Position numbers and translations under genes: made by a program. A stretch of DNA of 64,000 nucleotides from Lumbricus rubellus (lineage: Eukaryota > Annelida > Clitellata > Crassiclitellata > Lumbricidae), in the NCBI GenBank assembly GCA_945859605.1, contig OX243815.1, positions 48,140,393-48,204,392 on the forward strand. The letters run 5' to 3'. The notes beneath the pieces were generated by a model. That model was not told the DNA's origin, searched no databases, and was given only the letters and a program-made list of their open reading frames with translations. Positions 56,456-64,000 of the stretch are shown in pieces. Within the stretch, counting starts at the first letter, position 1, and the number at the start of each line of letters is the position of its first letter.

Positions 56456-56500
56456 ACTGACTAACTGACTTATCGACTGACTGACTTACTGACTCGTAAG
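56456..56500. repeat. GACT tetranucleotide tract
   Basis: Short degenerate GACT array. Confidence 0.85.
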
Positions 56501-56524
56501 CATTCACTTCAATTTGATTCAAGG

Positions 56525-56770
56525 TTAGATGTGTTCGATAGTGTAAAGACGTCGTGGGTTCAAATCCACACCATGGCGGACAATGTGGTTCAGAAATCTA
56601 AAGCCTGACTCTTGACTACAAGACTGCCAGCGGATTGCAGTTTAGTCAAAATTAATAGTGACCGTAGCTTAGAGTGTCTAGCGATATCTTTGTTGGCAAA
56701 TGACCCGCTAATCTCCGCCACTGACTGCAAGTCTGGATGAATCGTACACAACTGCACATAGGCGTCGTTT
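56525..56770 (+). repeat. dispersed repeat D
   Basis: GTCGTGGGTTCAAATCCACA resembles a B box and matches 23850-23880; the rest matches 57180-57370 in part (CTCCGCCAxTGAxTGCAxGT). Confidence 0.6.
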
Positions 56771-56918
56771 TTCACTCTCTATTTGACTACTTTCTCTTTA
56801 TTCTTGTCCCGAACTTTTTTACCATTAATTCGGTTCTTTATTGTTCCTATTTATATTTGTTGCGGAGGCTCTGAAGATGTACCCCTTGATAAATTGGTTA
56901 TTGTGTGTATGCCTTATT

Positions 56919-56956
56919 TAATATAGCTTAGGTAACAACATTTTGAAGGTGTCTAA
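56919..56956 (-). promoter_or_regulatory. PSE/TATA module
   Basis: AATATAG (one base off) then TTTTGAAGGTGTCTAA. Predicted start near 56894. Confidence 0.6.
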
Positions 56957-57439
56957 ACAGGGCTCTTTAACTAGCGTGTTGGTGCGAAGCTCACCAGAAA
57001 TTAATTAGACTTTTTGTGGCCAGCACAACTTAGAAAGTCCGACATACTCTGGTTTAACAGGAGACGATTCGACTTCATCACAGAGCCTGTCTCAAGTCCT
57101 GATCAATTGCTAGATTGGCTAGTTATTGTGTTAGCGACTCTGGTGTGTAATTATAAAGATTATCATAGGGCAACCCTCCTTTTTGGCCAGCCTTTTGTCG
57201 GGTGCCACCAGACTGCGAGCAGCGGCGGTGTGTTTGAATCAAATTGTAGTCGTATGTTAGAAGGTCTAACGACATCCTTTGCCTGCTAGTTGATTGTCAG
57301 TTGATCTCCGCCATTGATTGCAGTCCGACATTGCCTGTGCTAATCCCTGATGAACAAAAGTACACAACATAAGTACATATGCCTCAGTATTCACTTTGAT
57401 TCTTCGCTTTTTATTCTTTACCCAAAGTTTCCACTAAAT

Positions 57440-57798
57440 CAGTGGTTCTTAACCTTTTCAAGGAAGCCGAACCCCAAGAGAAATCCATGACCACCCACCG
57501 AACCCCTCAAGTTTGAACAATAATTTTTTAACTAATGGGAACAAAAGGAAAAAAAATTGCACCAAAATGTGATACAATATTAATACCTTCAATACATGAA
57601 CTACTAACAGTTAGCTAACCGTACCAACTCTACCAATTGCATCTTAATGTGTCCTTTGTTGTTGCCATTTGGAAACAATAAAAACACTCGCACTCAATGA
57701 CCCTGAATATGTATGTATTCCAGAGGACCTCTGCCGAACCCCTTGCACTGGCTCATCGAACCCCAGGGGTTCGGTCGAACACTGGTTAAGAAACACTG
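57440..57798. mobile_element. hAT-type MITE
   Basis: 359 bp. The left end CAGTGGTTCTTAACCTTTTC and inverted right end (CAGTGTTTCTTAACCAGTG) are of the common animal hAT type. The target duplication is CACTAAAT at 57432-57439 against CACTAAAG at 57799-57806, one mismatch. Confidence 0.87.
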
Positions 57799-57839
57799 CA
57801 CTAAAGGATATCGATCATCAGTCGCTATTATTATTATTT

Positions 57840-57960
57840 CTCATAAGTTTAACGGCGTCTAATGGCAGCAGAGACTGTTGACGTCTTTTAAAAGTTTTAA
57901 ATGTATTTCAGCTTATATATTGTCTTTCAACTTTGATCAGCTTCTTTCTTTATTTACGGT
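57840..57960 (-). repeat. LINE 3' end fragment with hairpin
   Basis: AGTTTAACGGCGTCTAATGG with hairpin 57854-57885 (stem GGCGTC/GACGTC, one G-T pair), matching the 3' terminus of LINE2. Confidence 0.7.
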
Positions 57961-57984
57961 ACGGTAAGTTTATTTCTCGTAGCT

Positions 57985-58050
57985 TTGTCACTTCCTTTCA
58001 CTTTCCTTTCACTTTCCTTTCACTTTCCTTTCTCTTTTCTTTCTTTTTTT
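57985..58050. repeat. CTTTC-type repeat
   Basis: TTTCACTTTCCTTTCACTTT-type units followed by TTTCTT. Confidence 0.8.
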
Positions 58051-58270
58051 TCTTTCGTGTCTGACAAGTTTTTTGGACAGCAATGTTTGGCAGGTGGTTG
58101 CTGTCGATCAGAGGCTGTTGACGTTTTTAGAGTTTTCAATTCGGTATTTTGAAGAAATCAATTTCTCAACCATTATTTCGTATTTGATAGGAACTCAAGA
58201 GGTGGTTAGCGTCGATTTTTTTAGCATTTATATTATTGCTTAATATACATGAAAACATTATTATGCATAT

Positions 58271-58340
58271 AATTTGGGGCCCGGAAGAGTAATGGACAAC
58301 ACGCTGGCGTAGAGTGCGAGAGGTTATAACCTCACACTTA
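58271..58340 (+). repeat. SINE family A head fragment
   Basis: GAGTAATGGACAACACGCTG and AGAGTGCGAGAGGT match the head at 22150. Confidence 0.65.
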
Positions 58341-58443
58341 ATTATTGTTTCATTGATAAATTACATGTGGCCATTTAACTCCTTTCTATTCAGTTTTAAT
58401 CCACAAAAGTTGCTACAATATAGTCGCTTTTTGTGATTCATCT

Positions 58444-58481
58444 AAAATAGTAACATCTGACACCCTTCTAAAGGTGTTTTA
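58444..58481 (-). promoter_or_regulatory. PSE/TATA module, weak
   Basis: AAAATAG then TTCTAAAGGTGTTTTA. Predicted start near 58419. Confidence 0.45.
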
Positions 58482-58489
58482 ACAGAACG

Positions 58490-59298
58490 CTTTAACTAAT
58501 GGGTCCGCACTGAGGTGACCACGCATTTTGGCTATTGCGGACTGAATTTGATACTGCGCCAGTATTATTTTATACCTACTAATTAAGTAGCAATAGATCT
58601 CTATAATTAATTGTTACAATGGCTAATTGTTGTACTAAGCAGGTTTTTTTAACGTAAAGTTGTAACCAAAATGTACAGTTAAAACTAGCAAAAAAGGTCA
58701 TTGTCCTCCGACTGGAAGTAATTTACCATGGATGATGGGAAAGGACAGAGGGAGTTGTGCAGCTCCAAAAATTTCTTAAAACAGCATTCGTGTTTGAATG
58801 GCATTCGTGTGATACTAAAGACTCTGTGTAATTACGGATGAAGACACCCACATTATCCAGACTTTAGATTGGCACCACCAGACTACGAACAGCGTAGTGT
58901 AAGCGTAGAGTTTAATCAAATAATAGTCGTAGCTTGCAGTGCATATAGCGACATCTTAGAAAGCAAACTGAATAAGAAATCTGGCAGAATCTCGATGAAG
59001 GTTGTAGGTTACAAACGCGCGGCTTGTCAAGTACGGTTGGTCTGAGACGGTCTTCCAAAGCTCTCAATACTTGTAATCAATTAAATTAATATTACTTAAG
59101 TGAACCGCCTGGAAATGCACTGTGGGAATATCGAATAATAACTATAAGATTTATAATCTAAGAGTTTACGTTCACAAAATATAATTTTAATGCTCAAATT
59201 ACAGAACATAAACTTACGACGTCGGAGCTGTGAGAAAGAAAGAAAAAAAGAAAGAAAGAAGTAAGAATGAGGGGAAAACAGCAATGCATCACTTGAAT
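58490..59298. other. no gene; holds an empty-site copy for Merlin
   Basis: TTGAATGGCATTCGTGTGAT at 58794-58813 equals the sequence expected at the Merlin target before insertion. 58850-58990 resembles repeat D. AAAG repeats occur at 59230-59262. Confidence 0.55.
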
Positions 59299-59306
59299 GG
59301 CATTCG

Positions 59307-60529
59307 GGCAATCCTCCGAAGTCCGGTCCCAAATTATTTCACAGCATTTTTCTCACCGTCACTTCACAAACCGTTCACCGACTACTAAATATTGTAATTA
59401 GCGCACAGCATTTGCAGAAAACTGCCGAAAACGTTCCGTTTGTGACTGTTGCGCCATTGAAAGGCAGCCAAGTAGCTGGAAAAGAGACCGCAACTTGTAC
59501 CACTTTGATACCGGAGTTTGCGTTTTACTTGCATTCACAGTCCTTCGATCGTTTCTGTGTGAATGTCCCGGTGTACTGAGTCAACAAATTCACGGGCGTG
59601 CACGATGAATTCATGACTGTATACACCGTTGTTCAGCTGCGAGACATTACGATAGCCTAGCCAAGCGTCTGTGATGACTGTTGTCCCTGGCAGCACATGA
59701 TTACTGATAATCCGCTCCAGTGTTGGTGCGTCTCGACGGTCAACAACCTCCATCCAGCATCGTCCGCTACCACGCTCGACCAAGCCGACAACCCACTTAC
59801 CAACGCGTCGCTGGCCACGGTGGTGTTTTCGGTGGAAGAAATAACTTTCATCCATCTCGACGAAAACTGACTGACCGTTTCCATCGAACCCTCCCAGCAT
59901 TTCATTGGTTTGCACCAGCCACTGATAGCATTCCTTGCGAAAATAGTTGTTATAGTTGACGAGAGTGTCCCAACTAACCAGACTTTCGAACAACATAACG
60001 TGTTTACACTTCACTTCGTAAACCCAGTAATACATTAGCATAACGATTTTCTCGGTTGTCAGATCGCAGTTGGCAAAGAATGATCCGGTTCCAACGCTAT
60101 AGTATACAGCGGGTGCTGCATTCCCTACAACGCCACGAAAAGCCATCGTTGCACTCCGCTCGTGCGACTAACGCCATTGGGCGGCTGCACGTTCCGCAAT
60201 CGACGTTGTTCCGAATTAAGCGATGTCGGGCCAGCCACTGCAACCATACATGCTTCTTGGGCATAGCAGCATACAACTCACGCGGAGTTAGTTCAATTCC
60301 TACCAGTTGCGCTGCTGGCAAAACAATATCAGTAATGTTTATCGGAGCGGATGGTCTACCTGCCATAATTGAAGAAAACTTTCGAAATCTATCAAGAAAT
60401 GTACTGGTAAACAAAATGGCCTCAATGATGACGTCATTCTATATAAGGGTGAGTAAGTAAGCATTGGAGAAGCGTATCGATGTGATAAGCCATGTGAAAT
60501 AATTTGGGACCGGACTTCGGAGGATTGCC
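59307..60529 (-). mobile_element. Merlin DNA transposon, complete ends
   Basis: 1,223 bp. The 36-bp terminal inverted repeats at 59307-59342 and 60494-60529 appear identical and begin GGCAATCCTCCGAAGTCCGG. The 8-bp target duplication GGCATTCG is at 59299-59306 and 60530-60537. GG termini, an 8-bp duplication and an IS1595/ISXO2-like transposase identify the Merlin superfamily. Confidence 0.95.
59385..60414 (-). pseudogene. Merlin (ISXO2/IS1595-like) transposase
   Basis: A DDE transposase that cuts and pastes the Merlin element. The N-terminal zinc ribbon (CGTCSRPMALV...CRECSTRC) lies in the frame 60414-60097. After a frameshift in the 60097-60146 overlap, the catalytic domain runs 60146-59535 with VFVEMDESYF (first D, residue 99 of that frame), TVITDAWLGYRN (second D, 160) and HTETIEGL (third acidic residue, 201). 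The next codon, TGA at 59535-59537, replaces the tryptophan usual in TIEGLW/F. The frame then stays open to a stop at 59385-59387 with SYLAAFQWRN, the expected family C-terminus. One frameshift and one nonsense change inactivate an otherwise well-preserved gene. Confidence 0.93.
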
Positions 60530-60539
60530 GGCATTCGTG

Positions 60540-61100
60540 TGATAAAACCACACCGGGATAATTGGTCAACATTTTGTATCTAACGTTTGCGCGATCGAGG
60601 GCTTAGTGAGCGAGAATGATAGCCTGGATTAAAATCGGACAACTTAAAAAGCCATGCACCGACAATTATATATAGTTAAGCAAAACTCTAATAAACGGTG
60701 TCGAATTTGACTTAATAATTTAATAATTTAAAGCTCTTGGCGACATCATGTGACAGCCAGAGCCGTCAACTTAAAGCTTCCTTTCCTTAAGGAGTTTCAG
60801 TGTAATATTTTGGCGGTTTAGCACGACATGGCATGAGCTATGAAGTATAAAAAAGTTTAAAGGCATGACTACTATCAGAGGTCATCGAAAGTCTTCTGGT
60901 TGGCAAGCAGCCAACTTATAACTCTCTCATCGTTGTAGACAGATTGCGAAACGAGTGTGTGGCGCTTCACTTTCATAAGATATAATAAAAGGAAATGAAT
61001 GAAGATGCAAGAATTTCAGGATTCTGATTATTTCTTCATGAAAAAGAATTCATTGGCTCTTGTATCTTCTTAATTTGTTTGTTTTGTATGTGAACTTGCT
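60540..61100. other. no gene seen
   Basis: Holds one PSE/TATA module (60668-60705) and a decayed hairpin-like phrase near 60732-60770 (GACATCATGTGACAG). Confidence 0.45.
60668..60705 (-). promoter_or_regulatory. PSE/TATA module
   Basis: TATATAG (one base off) then AATAAACGGTGTCGAA. Predicted start near 60643. Confidence 0.5.
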
Positions 61101-61150
61101 ATAGCGCCCCTTCAAGATCTCGCTACTCAGAGGCGCTCCCGACTGAGATT
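61101..61150 (-). repeat. SINE family B1 3' end, inverted
   Basis: TATAGCGCCCCTTCAAGATC then CTACTCAGAGGCGCTCCC. Confidence 0.8.
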
Positions 61151-61194
61151 GGACATCTGTGCTTAACGACTTGTGTTTATGTGAATTTGTTTCA

Positions 61195-61389
61195 ATTGCA
61201 AGAGGTAGACAGCGGAGGACCTGGATAGACAACATCAAAGGAGACCTGAAAGAGAAGGGCACCAGTTTAGCCGAGGTCGGAGAACAAATCAGAAGCAGAG
61301 AAGTTTGGAGAAATTTCATTAAGGCCTCATCGTCATATCGATGACGGAGGAGAAGACAGAAGAAGAAGAAGAAGAAGAAGAAGAAGAAG

Positions 61390-61420
<31 letters not shown>
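61195..61420 (+). pseudogene. LINE C-terminal fragment with (GAA)n tail
   Basis: GRQRRTWIDNIKGDLKEKG and REVWRNFIKASSSYR form the usual end of RTE/L2-like LINE ORF2 proteins. The stop is followed by a (GAA)n tract (61358-61420), likely the element's repeat tail. Confidence 0.78.
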
Positions 61421-61649
61421 TTCAATTGCATAGCTGTAGGCCTACACTGTAACCGACTGCGTTCTGCCAACCGATTTGCTTCATTAAAGAAAATATCCAT
61501 TATTATTATTGAGCTATGAAGAAATCATAGTCGTAATTACAGCCAGTCACTACATGTATGACCAAGAGATGGATATCCTGTCCTGTCCGGAAAGTACTTT
61601 TCGAAGGTTCATCTTAATCTTATTTGCGAAATATGAACAGTCTTACGGG

Positions 61650-61720
61650 ATGGATGGATGGATCCAGATTTCACGAGGGCTTGTCATAACAGAGAAAGAT
61701 ATTTGTTTGGCATGAATTGC
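61650..61720 (-). repeat. hairpin family B, decayed
   Basis: GATGGATCCAGATTTCACGAGGGC and TTTGTTTGGCATG remain; the hairpin is damaged. Confidence 0.6.
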
Positions 61721-61727
61721 CATAAAT

Positions 61728-61765
61728 TTTATGTTATCAATTGGTTACGTTTTAATGGTGTCTAA
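61728..61765 (-). promoter_or_regulatory. PSE/TATA module
   Basis: TTTATGT then TTTTAATGGTGTCTAA at exact spacing; the flank TCTTGGCAATCGGTA is shared with 32280. Predicted start near 61703. Confidence 0.6.
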
Positions 61766-61769
61766 ATGG

Positions 61770-62192
61770 AGCGATTTCTTGGCAATCGGTAGCACTATTC
61801 ACTATAATTGAGGCAAATGTACATGTACTCGAACGGTGGAGTTTTATGCATTCATGGCACTTCATTACTGATCACGTATAGTGATAATGTGCGCAGATGG
61901 TAAACAACAAGAACAGCTGTGTAGAAATGGAGATTTGCAGTTGAATAAATAAAGAACATACTTACTTACTTACTAATAATATGATGATGTCATATCGCAA
62001 GCGCTTCTGTCATGCATGGGCGTGAGTGGTTGAGCAAAAAAACCAGTAACATTTAGCAGCATGATTGTGTTGTAGCAGTCACTACCTTCAGTTTTACGGC
62101 ACTGCTCTGTGTTCTTGTCTCCAACCAACCAGGTCGTCGATCGTTGCGCTCTGCAACACGTGGGGACTTGTTGGTTTCACGCTCTAGTATAT
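61770..62192. other. dispersed repeat related to 32280-32830
   Basis: CAATCGGTAGxACT, GAACAxxAACAGCTGTGTAG-like and TCTCCAACCAACCAGGTCGT occur in both places in the same order, so this is a diverged copy. No gene. Confidence 0.6.
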
Positions 62193-62210
62193 CCAGGGGC
62201 GCCGTTAGGC

Positions 62211-62234
62211 GTACGCACTTACGCAAGTGCGTAC
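62211..62234. repeat. perfect 10-bp inverted repeat
   Basis: GTACGCACTT, four-base loop, AAGTGCGTAC. It sits 18 bases after CAGGGGCGCCG, so it may be the subterminal hairpin of a transposon end whose partner I could not place. Confidence 0.75.
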
Positions 62235-62494
62235 AGCGCGGAAAGGCAAATTTTTTTCACAAATTGCAAATTTATTATAAGCGATGAAATTCTATTGAAA
62301 TTTTATAATCTATAGAATATACTTACTTCCTTACTTACTTACACTCTAATAGAGAGCCATCTTGGCATTGAGGGTCTTATAGCCGCCTAGGCCCTAGAGG
62401 TCTATGGATCCTGGGATTCCTGGATGTAAAACCGTTAAAACGTTTTTTAAATTTAATTTTTGTTTATATGTGTTTTTATGTGCACTTTTATAGC

Positions 62495-62916
62495 CAGGGG
62501 CGGATCCAGAGGGGGCAATCCGGCCATGGCCCCCATTTAAAACTGACACGGGACGTGCCCCCCATTTGGTATGAAATTAGCAATATGCATATGGGTGTAA
62601 TGGCATATTGCCCCCCCCCTATTCGGAAAATGGCATGGGACGTGGCCCCCCAGTCGGTTTTCAAGTGGAAGAGTAAAAAAAGGTCGTCAACTTTTTTGGC
62701 GGATGAAATGGTATGATTTTCTCCAAAAAAATTGGCAGATGACTTAAAAAACAAACCTCATCAACTTTTTTGGCGGATGAAAAGTACTTCAGCCAAAGAC
62801 TGATCCCTATTTATTTTCGACCAACAACCAAATTTCGAAATTTGTTTCACCTGTACCATCCCAGGTTCTAAGATTTTTGCCCCCCCCCCCTTGGAAGAGT
62901 TCTGGATCCGCCACTG
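62495..62916. mobile_element. hAT-type MITE in a SINE end
   Basis: 422 bp; ends CAGGGGCGGATCCAGA and (inverted) CAGTGGCGGATCCAGA. Flanks TTTATAGC (62487-62494) and GTTATAGC (62917-62924) fit an 8-bp duplication with one difference. Internally the phrase TTTTTTGGCGGATGAAA occurs twice. Confidence 0.82.
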
Positions 62917-63075
62917 GTTATAGCGCCCCTTCAAGCTCTCTACTCCGGCCGAAGCGCTGAGCAATTGTGAGTGAAGGACTTGCCCAAGGTCCTTACGCGG
63001 CGAGGTGGATTCGAACCTGGAAAATTCCGGCTTCAAGGCGACGATAGCATAGCAATATGCCGATCTAAAGGTATC
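62917..63075 (-). mobile_element. SINE family B1, inverted
   Basis: TATAGCGCCCCTTCAAGCTC, CAATTGTGAGTGAAGGACTT and the inverted B box GTGGATTCGAACCTGG. Confidence 0.85.
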
Positions 63076-63630
63076 AAATTGCACCTCCTAAACATCACCC
63101 CCGGCAACTTGTACCGTAACCGGTTTCAGATTACTCCGGACACTAGATTTGCATAGATTTATCCGTCATCCCACTGTGGTTTGTTATCAATATTTTACTC
63201 GGAAAAAATAATAGCCTCGAAGCCATTTCTCCATGTAACTTTAGCGGCGATTTAGTATTTTAGTTACAGATGAAAATATTTATAACAAACCAAACCACGA
63301 AGTGGGATAACGGATGAAAATCTTCAGACCAAAACAAGAAGCGGGATTATTTTTCTGATATTTTTAGTCCAATAAATGCGACGATTGATGCAAATTACAG
63401 TTTGCAGGGGGGGTAATGTTTAGGAGGGGGTAATAATTTGAAGCCTTTAGCATGGGCGTCCGCAGGAATTTTTCTAGGGGCGCAAACTTTTATATAATTG
63501 TCACATGGTCTAAATTTATTGGGTGACAGTTTGAATTTCCATATTACCACGAGAGAATCCTATAGATCCTATCCTACCTATAGGCCTACGTTATGCGCCC
63601 AAAGAAAGATATATTATAGGTTCAACATGA
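63076..63630. other. no gene seen
   Basis: Holds G/C runs and GCATGGGCGTCCGCAGGAAT near 63451, which looks like a transposon end, but no partner end is inside the window. Confidence 0.4.
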
Positions 63631-63635
63631 CTGCC

Positions 63636-63960
63636 TAAAAATGGCTCCATTTGAGGTCGACACAGCCAAAAATGCGCTGGTCGCTGGGTCTCCGCCCCCA
63701 GACCCCGCTGGGGGAGCTTACTGTAAAGACAAAACCTTTCTCTTTTACAATAACATTTTGATTTTTATTGTTATCCTGGTAGCTTGCGACACTGAAAAAC
63801 GACTTATTCTTAAAAATTTCGCGACTTTGTCGTTCACAAAATAGCTGGCAAACAAGAGCCTAAAAATGGCTCCATTTAAGGTCGAAACAGCAAAAAATGC
63901 GCTGGTCGCTGGGGCTCCGCCCCAGACCCCGCTGGGGGAGCTTACGACGCTCCCCCAGAC
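63636..63960. repeat. direct repeat of about 85 bp, 225 bp apart
   Basis: CCTAAAAATGGCTCCATTT, AATGCGCTGGTCGCTGG and GACCCCGCTGGGGGAGCTTA occur at 63636-63722 and 63860-63942. GCTCCCCCAG follows the second copy inverted, giving a GC hairpin. Probably part of a transposon that continues past the window. Confidence 0.8.
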
Positions 63961-64000
63961 CCCCTAGTCGGGATGGGCTTCGTGCCTTCGGCACTCGCAA

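Overview
The window looks like repeat-rich, AT-rich nuclear DNA of an invertebrate animal, probably marine. It holds an animal-type U2 snRNA gene, tRNA-headed SINEs, RNase H-bearing LINEs, Helitrons, hAT, Merlin and mariner elements, and very abundant microsatellites. I cannot name the species. I found no host protein-coding gene that I can support; almost every long open frame is a microsatellite or minisatellite read-through.

Layout. 1-2.3 kb: a 41-bp satellite, a LINE remnant, and a U2 snRNA gene with its upstream PSE/TATA promoter; the U2 gene is split by a 780-bp retroelement with a 16-bp target duplication. 3-9 kb: simple-sequence DNA and a mariner-derived MITE. 10.0-11.85 kb: a dead mariner element with a fold-back element nested in its transposase. 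12-18.7 kb: mostly microsatellites, some seeded by SINE 3' ends. 20-62 kb: a mosaic of LINEs, SINEs, two Helitrons, at least five hAT-type elements with 8-bp target duplications, and a complete but inactivated Merlin element.

Main discovery candidate. The promoter in front of U2 (PSE-like block around TTAGACACC, a spacer of about 15 bases, then a TATA box) recurs about 35-38 times, on both strands and mostly between 16.9 and 61.8 kb. The spacing is nearly invariant, while the spacers and downstream sequences mostly differ. Some copies are in same-strand pairs only about 79-97 bp apart. The pattern is that of many small snRNA-type (SNAPc-type) transcription units, formally like nematode type I piRNA loci. 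No RNA evidence is available here, so function is inference.

The transposons interact with these modules. Two LINE copies with target duplications, and probably a third fragment, begin close to a module's predicted start site and in the same orientation. One Helitron interrupts a module exactly at its TATA region, one hAT element abuts a PSE, and the other Helitron carries a module inside it. LINE and SINE 3' ends share a hairpin whose stem shows compensatory changes between families.
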